Part shown: piece by piece, positions 1-6,495 of the stretch | Layout: each line of letters begins with the position of its first letter | Numbering within the stretch: the first letter of the stretch is position 1 | Assembly: GCA_017858295.1 (NCBI GenBank) | Contig: JAFMBU010000037.1 | Location: forward strand, 1 to 12,395 | DNA: 12,395 nucleotides | DNA from: Porticoccaceae bacterium | GTDB taxonomy: Bacteria; Pseudomonadota; Gammaproteobacteria; Pseudomonadales; Porticoccaceae | Direction: 5' to 3' | Position numbers and translations under genes: made by a program | Notes under the pieces: generated by a model | What the model was told of the DNA's origin: nothing | Database searches by the model: none | What the model saw: only the letters and a program-made list of their open reading frames with translations

Positions 1-17
1 TAAGCCAATTAAGTGTC

Positions 18-782
18 TTAAAACGAAAATCTCTCGCTCTGCTCCGCAATACCTTTTATATAAGTTTGTTCGGCAATACTGCTGCCTGAGCTCGATAGCA
101 CAATTGAAGTTGAAGCTCTGGTGCCGTAATCCTCGGCCACAATAAATGCCGACGACAGACGCTTCTCCCAGTCAGCTGGCACCCCAGTGCTGGGGAGCAG
201 GTGGTCTGGGTAAGTTTGGTTCTGCTCTAACAGTCCTAACAGATCGTCGAGCATCTGTTGACTACTGCTGTGTTTATCCAGCGTTTGCCTGAGTTGTTGT
301 CGGGCGTAGTCAACCTTGGGCCAGGGGCTGTCGAGCAGATGATTGCTCAGGGCATAAGTGCCTGGCTCAAGGCTGCGTATTTGGTTGTTAAAGTTATTTA
401 GATAGAGTAATTGGTCGCCATCGTAAATCAGCAGATTAAATCCGCCATACAAATCAAAATCCCCTAAAACTGAGTCAGCCCAGCTTTGGGCCGAGCCTTG
501 GGAGCATAGAAAATCGGTCACCAGATTGCCGCGAGATTTGGGTCGCGCCTCGTGAAATCCTGGTTTGGAGAAGTCTCTAAAGTTGGTCACCGCAGCGAAA
601 CGCCCACTGCGGGAAAGTCCCATCCAGGTTCCTCCCTCCTGCTTATCGCGACCCGCTAGCACAGGCATATCCTGCCACCAGTGCATCGGCAGGGTCGGGC
701 GCTGATAGAACTCATCGCGATTTGAACAGACGGCGAGCGAGATATCTGGGCGGTGGTTAAAGGCGATCGCAAGTAGACACAT
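18..782 (-). CDS. NRDE-family protein (TANGO2-like)
   Basis: A 254-residue protein of the NRDE (TANGO2/Ser-rich) family. The N-terminus MCLLAIAF, followed by a CSNRDEFYxRPT segment at about residues 19-30, is the family hallmark and gives it its name (Asn-Arg-Asp-Glu). Further family features are the AGRDxxxGGTWMG stretch at about 43-55, the AAVTNFRD segment near 64-71, and a TYALSNHLLDSPWPKV segment at about 142-157. Cys2 follows the initiator Met, the place expected for an N-terminal nucleophile fold, which has been proposed for this family. Length matches the family (about 250). The biochemical role in bacteria is unsettled; eukaryotic TANGO2 has been linked to haem and lipid handling. No signal peptide is seen, so it is cytoplasmic. 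It is transcribed away from lgt, and its ATG has no clear Shine-Dalgarno sequence. Family assignment is firm; function is not. Confidence 0.88.
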   Translation of the reverse strand: MCLLAIAFNHRPDISLAVCSNRDEFYQRPTLPMHWWQDMPVLAGRDKQEGGTWMGLSRSGRFAAVTNFRDFSKPGFHEARPKSRGNLVTDFLCSQGSAQSWADSVLGDFDLYGGFNLLIYDGDQLLYLNNFNNQIRSLEPGTYALSNHLLDSPWPKVDYARQQLRQTLDKHSSSQQMLDDLLGLLEQNQTYPDHLLPSTGVPADWEKRLSSAFIVAEDYGTRASTSIVLSSSGSSIAEQTYIKGIAEQSERFSF

Positions 783-895
783 GGCGGGCAGTGTAGCTGC
801 TTCTGATTTAATTTTATGCCTTTATTCAGTCGCCGCGTGGCAGCTGGATAGATAAAAAGTTATCATCAGCGCAGAATTAATCCTTGAGAAACGCA
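783..895. promoter_or_regulatory. Divergent intergenic region between the NRDE gene and lgt
   Basis: This 113-bp AT-rich gap separates two divergent starts, so it should hold promoters for both directions. A TATCAT hexamer at 861-866 could serve as a -10 for lgt, but the hexamer 17 bp upstream (TGGCAG) is a poor -35. I cannot name a convincing promoter or operator. Confidence 0.35.
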
Positions 896-1738
896 ATGCT
901 AAATTATCCACAGATCGACCCAGTCGCACTGTCACTGGGGCCATTTGAATTGGCGGGCACGGTTATTGGGCCGCTGCAGGTGCACTGGTACGGAATTATG
1001 TACCTGCTGGCTTTTACCTGTGCCTGGCTACTGGCAACCCGCAACAGTCAGCGTCCCTGGTCGCCAATTGTTAAAACCCAGGTTGAAGATTTGATTGTTT
1101 TTGGCGCCTGGGGAGTGATTCTCGGTGGCCGTTTTGGCTATATGCTGTTTTACAGTGCCGACAAATGGCTTGCGGATCCCGGGATGATTTTCCGTATCTG
1201 GGAAGGTGGCATGTCATTCCATGGTGGCCTGCTCGGTGTTGCCCTAGCGCTGTTGCTCTATGCCCGCAAGCACAAGCTCGCCTTTCTCAGTCTCGCCGAC
1301 TTTGTTGTGCCCCTGGTTCCGGCGGGACTATTCTTTGGTCGTCTGGGCAATTTTGTTGGCCAGGAACTCTGGGGTCGTCCCACTGATATGTCTTGGGGCA
1401 TGTTGTTTCCCGCCGACCCAGAACAGTTGGCGCGCCATCCGTCCCAGTTATATGAAGCCGTGCTTGAGGGCGCGGTACTGTTTTTGATTATCAACTGGTA
1501 TGCCAGAAAGCCACGTCTGTTTGGTGAGGTCTCGGGCCTATTTTTAATTCTCTACGGCGCCTTCCGCTTTGCCGTTGAGTTTGTTCGTCAGCCAGATCCC
1601 CAGTTTGCCGTTGATTCCGGTGCGGCTGAGCTGCTCGGTTGGATGACCCGCGGTCAGACACTCTGTATCCCGATGATTCTCTTCGGTCTCTGGTTAATGC
1701 GCAAATCTCTGCGCGGACTTGTCAGCCGCAAGGCGTAA
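896..1738 (+). CDS. lgt: Prolipoprotein diacylglyceryl transferase
   Basis: Lgt transfers diacylglyceryl from phosphatidylglycerol to the lipobox cysteine of prolipoproteins in the inner membrane, the first step of lipoprotein maturation. The 280-residue product has the family pattern: HWYGIMY at 30-36, LGGRFGYMLFY at 76-86, GGMSFHGGLLG at 104-114 (His109 matches E. coli His103), and the signature GRLGNFVGQELWGR at 148-161 (Arg149 matches the essential Arg143). HPSQLYEA at 181-188 and RFAVEFVRQPD at 224-234 follow. About seven hydrophobic segments are visible. I chose ATG 896, with a GAGA about 6 nt upstream; an in-frame TTG at 884 would add four residues but has no ribosome-binding site. The N-terminus before HWYG is about ten residues longer than usual (GPFELAGTVIGPLQ). 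It heads the lgt-thyA-folA group. Confidence 0.96.
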   Translation: MLNYPQIDPVALSLGPFELAGTVIGPLQVHWYGIMYLLAFTCAWLLATRNSQRPWSPIVKTQVEDLIVFGAWGVILGGRFGYMLFYSADKWLADPGMIFRIWEGGMSFHGGLLGVALALLLYARKHKLAFLSLADFVVPLVPAGLFFGRLGNFVGQELWGRPTDMSWGMLFPADPEQLARHPSQLYEAVLEGAVLFLIINWYARKPRLFGEVSGLFLILYGAFRFAVEFVRQPDPQFAVDSGAAELLGWMTRGQTLCIPMILFGLWLMRKSLRGLVSRKA

Positions 1739-1745
1739 GGTTTTT

Positions 1746-2651
1746 ATGAAGCAATATTTAGACTTAATTAAGCATATTCGCGATCACGGCGTTAAAAAAG
1801 AAGATCGCACCGGCACCGGCACCCAGAGTATCTTCGGCCATCAGATGCGCTTTGATCTGAGCCAGGGTTTTCCCTTGGTGACCACTAAAAAGGTCCATCT
1901 CAAGTCGATACTCCACGAGCTATTGTGGTTTATTCGCGGCGATACCAATATCCGTTATTTAGTTCAGAACGGCGTCGGTATTTGGAATGACTGGCCCTAC
2001 CAGAGCTGGCTGCGGGAGACCGACCAAGAATCGGCCTACCCTATGTATTCGCCGGAGTGGAAGGCGAAAATGAAGGAGTTCATTCAGTGCATTAAAGATG
2101 ATGAGGAGTTTGCTCAGCAGTACGGTGATCTGGGTCCCGTCTATGGTCATCAGTGGCGCAACTTCGAAGGTGTGGATCAGCTTGCCCAGGTGGTTGAGGA
2201 GATCAAAGCCAACCCAGATTCCCGGCGCCTAATAGTGTCGGCATGGAATCCAAAAGATATTCCGGTGATGGTTAAATCTGGCTTGCCGCCCTGTCACAGT
2301 CTGTTCCAATTTTATGTCACCGAGGGGCGCCTCTCCTGTCAGCTCTATCAGCGCAGCGCCGATGTGTTTCTCGGGGTGCCATTTAATATTGCCTCCTATG
2401 CCATCTTGACCCTGATGATTGCTCAGGTATGCGACCTTGAGCCAGGGGATTTCGTGCACACCTTTGGCGATGCCCACCTCTATAGCAATCATATGGATCA
2501 GGTAGACGAGTTACTTTCTCGCGACACCTATCCGCTACCGACGCTGGCGATCAATCCCAATGTCGACAACTTATTCGATTTTGTTTTCGAAGACTTTGAG
2601 CTACTCGATTACCAGAGTCATGGCCCTATTTCTGCACCTGTAGCGGTCTAA
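1746..2651 (+). CDS. thyA: Thymidylate synthase (long form)
   Basis: ThyA methylates dUMP to dTMP using 5,10-methylene-THF and releases dihydrofolate. The 301-residue product has the phosphate-binding RTGTGT at 21-26, HELLWFIRGDTN at 57-68, the dimer-partner pair Arg160-Arg161, catalytic Cys183 in PPCHSLFQFYV, QLYQRSADVFLGVPFNIASY at 199-218, and HLYSNH at 244-249. It ends APVAV, the usual C-terminal cap. It is 37 residues longer than the 264-residue E. coli enzyme, and the catalytic Cys is shifted by the same 37, so the extra segment lies before it (about 80-125), as in the Lactobacillus-type long form. ATG 1746 was chosen because TAAGG at 1736-1740, overlapping the lgt stop, is a well-placed ribosome-binding site; an upstream TTG at 1719 lies inside lgt. 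The 7-nt gap to lgt implies co-transcription. Confidence 0.97.
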   Translation: MKQYLDLIKHIRDHGVKKEDRTGTGTQSIFGHQMRFDLSQGFPLVTTKKVHLKSILHELLWFIRGDTNIRYLVQNGVGIWNDWPYQSWLRETDQESAYPMYSPEWKAKMKEFIQCIKDDEEFAQQYGDLGPVYGHQWRNFEGVDQLAQVVEEIKANPDSRRLIVSAWNPKDIPVMVKSGLPPCHSLFQFYVTEGRLSCQLYQRSADVFLGVPFNIASYAILTLMIAQVCDLEPGDFVHTFGDAHLYSNHMDQVDELLSRDTYPLPTLAINPNVDNLFDFVFEDFELLDYQSHGPISAPVAV

Positions 2652-2670
2652 CCGCACCCGAGACAATATT

Positions 2671-3174
2671 ATGCAAGTATCTTTAATCGTGGCTGTTAGC
2701 CGCAACGGTGTTATTGGTCTAAATAATCAGCTGCCTTGGCACCTGCCGGAAGACCTCAAATACTTTAAGTCGGTGACCATGGGCAAGCCCTTGATTATGG
2801 GGCGCAAGACTTTTGACTCCATCGGCCGGCCACTTCCTGGGCGCACTAATATAGTCATCACCCGCGACCCTGAATGGCATGCCGAGGGTGTTCAGATTGC
2901 GCAAACACTGCTCCAAGCCATGACTTTGGCGCGGCTGGCCTGCGCTGACGCACAAGCCGAAGAGATTATGGTGATTGGCGGTGAGCAGATATATCGTCTG
3001 ACATTGCCAGTTGCCGACCGCCTTTACCTAACTGAAGTTCAGGCTGAGGTCGAGGGCGATGCCTTCTTTCCCGACTATGACTCTGAGGAATGGCATCAGG
3101 TGAGTGAGCATTTGCCGGAGAAAACCGACACTCACCCCTACAGATATTTGGTCCTAGAACGAAAGTCCAGCTAG
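2671..3174 (+). CDS. folA: Dihydrofolate reductase
   Basis: FolA reduces dihydrofolate to tetrahydrofolate with NADPH, regenerating the folate oxidised by ThyA just upstream. At 167 residues it has usual chromosomal DHFR length. Visible motifs: VAVSRNGVIGLNNQLPWHLP at 7-26 (Met20-loop region, with Trp23), Asp28 as the equivalent of the E. coli catalytic Asp27, MGRKTFDSIGRPLPGR at 43-58 (NADPH and folate contacts), NIVITRD at 60-66, and the second cofactor loop MVIGGEQIY at 100-108. The C-terminal strands DRLYLTEVQAEVEGDAFFPD complete the fold. It starts 19 nt after the thyA stop with a weak GAGAC ribosome-binding site, consistent with a lgt-thyA-folA transcript. No terminator with a U-run follows it. 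Confidence 0.97.
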   Translation: MQVSLIVAVSRNGVIGLNNQLPWHLPEDLKYFKSVTMGKPLIMGRKTFDSIGRPLPGRTNIVITRDPEWHAEGVQIAQTLLQAMTLARLACADAQAEEIMVIGGEQIYRLTLPVADRLYLTEVQAEVEGDAFFPDYDSEEWHQVSEHLPEKTDTHPYRYLVLERKSS

Positions 3175-3193
3175 TTGTTACATTAGGTAACAA
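3175..3193. repeat. 7-bp perfect inverted repeat just after folA
   Basis: TTGTTAC at 3175-3181 and GTAACAA at 3187-3193 are perfect inverse complements separated by ATTAG, beginning at the base after the folA stop. There is no T-run, so it is not a standard intrinsic terminator. Either a protein-binding dyad or a small mRNA hairpin is possible; I do not recognise a specific regulator site. Confidence 0.5.
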
Positions 3194-3364
3194 AGCCAAT
3201 CCTAATCAAGTTCGCCGACCTCAAATTGTGGCCACAGATTGATTCTTTCAGATCAGCCTGTTAAAAAGACGCACCAATAAAAATTGTCAGCCGCTGGGCG
3301 CGTACTATTTCCAGTTGTCGATAATATAAAGATCACCAATCCGATAGACCCAGTTGAGGGAACT
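3194..3364 (+). promoter_or_regulatory. Upstream region and likely promoter of the TonB operon
   Basis: This non-coding stretch precedes the six-gene operon and should contain its promoter. A 10-bp perfect palindrome, TGTGGCCACA, sits at 3227-3236. A weak promoter candidate is TTGATT at 3239-3244 with TTAAAA at 3261-3266 (16-bp spacer, low match at -10). GATAAT (3320-3325) and TATAAA (3325-3330) are good -10-like hexamers, but I find no -35 at the right spacing. No convincing full Fur box is visible, although GATAAT at 3320-3325 resembles one half-site. GAGGG at 3356-3360 is the ribosome-binding site of the first gene. Confidence 0.4.
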
Positions 3365-4147
3365 ATGAAAAAGCAACCACTAAAAGCACTGGCCTTATGC
3401 GCCGTACTTGCCAGTGGCTTAACTGCAGTTGCAGTTCAGGCTACAGAGGTAAGTGAAGTGCTAAAAGCCGGAGCCGTTAAGGTTCAAGCCGCTAAAACAG
3501 CACAGACAAAAGTTGATCGCATCGCCGATCAAACCGATGGTCTCTTGCAGGAATTCAAGCAAGTGAACAAGCAGATTGAAAGTCTGCGTGTTTACAACTC
3601 ACAGCTTGAGCGTCAGATCGACAGCCAAAAGCAAATGATGGCTGAGCTCGTTGAGTCGATTGAGAACGCTACTGTTATTGAGCGAGGTATCTCGCCATTG
3701 ATGGAGAACATGCTCAAAGCACTGCGTACCTTTGTTGAGCTAGACGTTCCCTTTAAGACTGAAATGCGTGCTGCAGCTGTCGAAGAACTTTTCGACAACC
3801 TGGATAGCGCAAAATTCTCGTCAGCTGAAAAATTCCGCCAGATTCTCGAAATCTACGATATCGAGTCTGAGTACAGCCTGTCTCTGGAAACCTACCGCGA
3901 TCTCGTTGATATCAACGCTGATGGCTCAGAGGTTGAAGTAGATATGTTGCGCGTCGGCCGTGTTGCTCTGATGTATCAAACCAAAGATAAGTCACAGACT
4001 GGTGCTTGGAACAAAGCTACTGGCTCTTGGGAAACTCTGGGTTCTGATTACCGTCGCCCTGTAGACCAAGGCATTCGCATCGCTAAGAAATTGGCACCGC
4101 AGGATGTTATGGAAATGCCCATTAACGCTCCGGAGACTGCACAATGA
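3365..4147 (+). CDS. DUF3450 family periplasmic coiled-coil protein
   Basis: A 260-residue exported protein that matches the DUF3450 family, commonly found at the head of TonB2-type operons. Residues 1-26 form a signal peptide (KK n-region, hydrophobic core, cleavage likely after VQA). About 40-105 is a Gln/Glu/Lys-rich coiled coil (LLQEFKQVNKQIESLR, LERQIDSQKQ). A globular C-terminal part contains LFDNLD, EIYDIESEY and an ADGSEVEVDMLRVG stretch at 185-198. There is no transmembrane helix after the signal peptide, so it is predicted to be soluble in the periplasm. I chose ATG 3365, 4 nt after GAGGG and directly before the Lys-Lys signal peptide; an upstream TTG at 3284 would add 27 residues that look non-coding. 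Its stop overlaps the next start (ATGA). Molecular function is unknown; a role as partner of the ExbB/TtpC complex is inferred from context and from the domain it shares with the next protein. Confidence 0.87.
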   Translation: MKKQPLKALALCAVLASGLTAVAVQATEVSEVLKAGAVKVQAAKTAQTKVDRIADQTDGLLQEFKQVNKQIESLRVYNSQLERQIDSQKQMMAELVESIENATVIERGISPLMENMLKALRTFVELDVPFKTEMRAAAVEELFDNLDSAKFSSAEKFRQILEIYDIESEYSLSLETYRDLVDINADGSEVEVDMLRVGRVALMYQTKDKSQTGAWNKATGSWETLGSDYRRPVDQGIRIAKKLAPQDVMEMPINAPETAQ

Positions 4148-5514
4148 AACTGAAATTCATTAAAGTTTGTGCCGCTTTCTTAGCTGCTGCAGCAGTAAGC
4201 ATGCCAGCAATGGCACAGGAAGCTAAATCACTCGATGAACTGCTGAACATGATTCAGAGTTCAAAGATTTCTGAAACTCAAGAATATCGTGATCGTGAAG
4301 CTGACTTCAAACGCGACCAGCGCAAGCAGGACGCACAGCTCACTAAAGCGAAGAACACCAAGACTGCTGAAGAGCGTCGTTCTGATCGTCTGGAACAGAC
4401 TATCCGTGACAACGACCTCAAGCTTATTGCCCTGCGCGAGCAGCGTGACAAGCGTCTCGGTTCTCTGAAAGAGCTGTTCGGACACCTGACTGGAGCCGCC
4501 GGTGATATCCGCGCCAATCTGACTCAGTCTGTCGTCAGTGCTCAGATCCCTGGCCGTACCGAATTCCTCGATGAGTTAATTGAGAAGATGAGCAGCGACA
4601 CCCGCCTGCCTTCTATCATGGATATCGAGAAGTTGTGGTTCGAGCAGCAGCGTGAGATGAACGAAAGTGGCCGTGTGGTTAAGTTCAACCGCACTGTATT
4701 GCGCGCTGATGGTTCACAAGAAGAAATGGAAGTTGTCCGTGTTGGTACTTACAACCTGATGGCTAACGGCATGTATCTCGAATACAGCCCAGAGAGCGGT
4801 CTGGTATCAGAGCTGGCACGTCAGCCTTCTGGCCACCAGGGCAGCGCTGCAGATCTTCAAGAAGCGGTTAGCGGCTTCACCAAAGCGGGCCTGGATCCTA
4901 CAGGACCACTGGGTGGCGGCTTGTTGCGTGCACTGATCAATACGCCAACACTGGTTGAGCGCTGGCACTTCGGTGGCATTGTAGGTTACGTTATTACTGG
5001 CGTATTCTGTGTTGCCATTCTGCTGGCTATCTGGCGCTTCATCTTCTTGCAAGGTGTCTCCTCTAAAGTATCTGCACAGCTTCGCTCTCCGGGCACAGCT
5101 GATCTAACCAATCCATTGGGTCGCGTTCTCGCGGTAGCACAGGCCAACCCAGGATTGGATCCAGAGTCTCTGGAGTTGAAACTCCACGAAGCAGTACTAA
5201 AAGAGCGTCCAGCTATTGAGTCTGGTCTGAGCTTGCTCAAGATCATCGCCATGGTTGCACCGTTGCTCGGTCTGCTGGGTACGGTTACCGGTATGATTAT
5301 TACCTTCCAGATGATTACGCTGTTTGGTGCTGGCGATCCCAAGGCTATGGCCGGCGGTATCTCTCAGGCACTGATAACAACAGTACTCGGCTTGGTAGTA
5401 GCTATCCCAACTGTATTGATGCACACCTTGGTCAATGGCAAAGCACAGCGTGTTCTGCATATACTTGAAGAGCAGAGTGCAGGAATTGTTGCTGGTTCAG
5501 TAGAGGGTCGCTGA
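4144..5514 (+). CDS. ttpC: TtpC-like MotA/TolQ/ExbB proton-channel protein with periplasmic coiled-coil domain
   Basis: A 456-residue protein, nearly twice the usual ExbB length. Residues 1-24 are a signal peptide (cleavage after AMA). About 40-110 is a highly charged coiled coil. About 111-270 is periplasmic and contains ADGSQEEMEVVRVG at 188-201, which aligns without gaps with the upstream DUF3450 protein. The C-terminal third is an ExbB/TolQ channel: TM1 about 278-302, TM2 about 364-393 (APLLGLLGTVTGMI at 372-385) and TM3 about 404-430 (GGISQALITTVLGLVVAIP). Gln408 stands where E. coli ExbB has Glu176; the TM3 Thr is kept. In Vibrio, TtpC is a required extra component of the TonB2 complex, and length, domains and position fit that protein. 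The start overlaps the previous stop by 4 nt, with GGAGA 7 nt upstream, indicating translational coupling. Arg codons are mostly CGT/CGC, suggesting good expression. Confidence 0.88.
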   Translation: MKLKFIKVCAAFLAAAAVSMPAMAQEAKSLDELLNMIQSSKISETQEYRDREADFKRDQRKQDAQLTKAKNTKTAEERRSDRLEQTIRDNDLKLIALREQRDKRLGSLKELFGHLTGAAGDIRANLTQSVVSAQIPGRTEFLDELIEKMSSDTRLPSIMDIEKLWFEQQREMNESGRVVKFNRTVLRADGSQEEMEVVRVGTYNLMANGMYLEYSPESGLVSELARQPSGHQGSAADLQEAVSGFTKAGLDPTGPLGGGLLRALINTPTLVERWHFGGIVGYVITGVFCVAILLAIWRFIFLQGVSSKVSAQLRSPGTADLTNPLGRVLAVAQANPGLDPESLELKLHEAVLKERPAIESGLSLLKIIAMVAPLLGLLGTVTGMIITFQMITLFGAGDPKAMAGGISQALITTVLGLVVAIPTVLMHTLVNGKAQRVLHILEEQSAGIVAGSVEGR

Positions 5515-5515
5515 A

Positions 5516-6040
5516 ATGTTCTTCGTTGATACTATGGCAGAAGTTGGAAAGTTCATGGATTCAGGCGGCATGGTTCTCTGGGCCATCGTCGTCCTGCTGT
5601 TTGTGATGTGGACTCTCCTGTTCGAGCGCATGTGGTATCTCAAGTCCAGCGTCAGTCAAGATGTTCAATACGCACTTGATGCTTGGGAGGAGCGCTCTGA
5701 GCGCAAATCCAAGCGTGCTCGTCAGATCAGAGAAAAGCTGATTTCTGAAGTGAGCGTCAAGATCGATGAGAACATTATGATGATCAAAACTCTGGTTGCC
5801 CTTGCCCCGCTGTTTGGCTTGCTGGGTACGGTAACCGGAATGATCGTGGTATTTGACGTAATGGCATTTACTGGTGGCGGTGACGCCAAGGCGATGGCAG
5901 GTGGTGTTTCTCAGGCAACTGTACCGACAATGTCGGGCATGGTTGCCGCTCTCTCCGGTGTATTTGGCATGACCTATGTCGAACGTGCCGCAGAGCGTGA
6001 GAAGCATTTGCTGGAAGATCATCTAACCATGGATCACTAA
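5516..6040 (+). CDS. exbB: ExbB-type biopolymer transport protein (short, TonB2-type)
   Basis: A 174-residue inner-membrane ExbB that should form the pentameric proton channel energising TonB. TM1 is about 18-38, a short charged cytoplasmic loop follows (EERSERKSKRARQIREK), TM2 is about 92-118 with LAPLFGLLGTVTGMI at 96-110, and TM3 is about 130-155. The family's AMAGG-SQA segment is at 126-134. It is much shorter than E. coli ExbB (244) because the cytoplasmic loop and tail are reduced, as in Vibrio ExbB2. TM3 has Gln133 at the position of E. coli Glu176 and SGMVAALSG in place of the usual GLxVAIP. It begins 1 nt after the previous stop, with GAGGG 8 nt upstream. It is paralogous to the membrane part of the preceding protein. 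Confidence 0.93.
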   Translation: MFFVDTMAEVGKFMDSGGMVLWAIVVLLFVMWTLLFERMWYLKSSVSQDVQYALDAWEERSERKSKRARQIREKLISEVSVKIDENIMMIKTLVALAPLFGLLGTVTGMIVVFDVMAFTGGGDAKAMAGGVSQATVPTMSGMVAALSGVFGMTYVERAAEREKHLLEDHLTMDH

Positions 6041-6042
6041 CC

Positions 6043-6066
6043 GGAGCCTGTCGAAGACAAGGTTCC
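6043..6066 (+). repeat. Hairpin between exbB and exbD with a dispersed-repeat-like core
   Basis: The 40-nt gap folds into a 10-bp stem: 6043-6052 pairs with 6056-6066 around a GAA loop, with one G-U pair (6046:6063) and one bulged A (6059). The core AGCCTGTCGAAG (6045-6056) resembles, from memory, a short palindromic repeat common in many proteobacterial genomes. No T-run follows, so it is not a terminator. It ends 3 nt before the exbD ribosome-binding site (GAGAG, 6070-6074). Confidence 0.55.
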
Positions 6067-6080
6067 AGTGAGAGAAAACT

Positions 6081-6485
6081 ATGCGCAATAGACAAACAGG
6101 ATCACAGCCACAGGGCGAGGCAATTGACCTTACCCCAATGCTGGATGTGGTTTTTATTATGCTGATCTTTTTCATTGTGACAGCATCGTTTATCAAACTA
6201 CCAGGTGTCGAGGTCAACAAAGTTGACGCCGACACTGCCGAGAGCTACAAGAAAGTCGGCATTCTGGTAGCTATAAGCGACAACAATGAAATTTGGATTG
6301 ATAAGAAGCGCGTTGAAACTACCGCGCTAAAAATCAATCTACAGAGACTGTATAACGAAAACCCAAAGGGCGGCATGGTTATCCAAGCCGACAATGAATC
6401 GAATATTGAAGTAGTCGCCAAGGTGGCTGATGTCGCAACTGACATTGGTATCCGTCCGGTGGCAATTTCGGTAGAACAAGACTGA
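6081..6485 (+). CDS. exbD: ExbD-type biopolymer transport protein
   Basis: A 134-residue ExbD: short cytoplasmic N-terminus, one transmembrane helix at about 22-40, and a periplasmic domain. The membrane motif DLTPMLDVVFIMLIFFIV at 16-33 is diagnostic. Asp22 corresponds to E. coli Asp25, the residue essential for proton use, and it is intact. The periplasmic part has the ExbD/TolR pattern, including IWIDKKRV at 71-78 and a GGMVIQAD strand at 97-104. ATG 6081 is preceded by GAGAG with 6-nt spacing. It should sit with one or two copies inside the ExbB pentamer and act on TonB. It is the only gene of the operon separated from its upstream neighbour by a sizeable gap (40 nt, occupied by a hairpin). 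Confidence 0.96.
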   Translation: MRNRQTGSQPQGEAIDLTPMLDVVFIMLIFFIVTASFIKLPGVEVNKVDADTAESYKKVGILVAISDNNEIWIDKKRVETTALKINLQRLYNENPKGGMVIQADNESNIEVVAKVADVATDIGIRPVAISVEQD

Positions 6486-6495
6486 GTTGATAAGT

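Noticed and set aside
838..866. lgt promoter TGGCAG-17-TATCAT
   Set aside because: The spacing is ideal, but the -35 hexamer matches the consensus poorly.
3320..3338. Possible Fur box before the TonB operon
   Set aside because: Only the first six bases (GATAAT) match well; I count 8 of 19 against the consensus and no matching inverted half-site.
3284..3364. TTG-initiated N-terminal extension of the DUF3450 protein
   Set aside because: It would place 27 residues before a canonical Lys-Lys signal peptide whose own ATG has a GAGGG site.
4986..5342. 118-codon minus-strand open frame opposite the TtpC-like gene
   Set aside because: It is antisense to the conserved channel domain; its openness follows from the codon use of the real gene.
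5561..6022. 153-codon minus-strand open frame opposite exbB
   Set aside because: It lies wholly antisense to a clear ExbB gene, and its Cys/His-rich composition with no recognisable domain is typical of a shadow frame.
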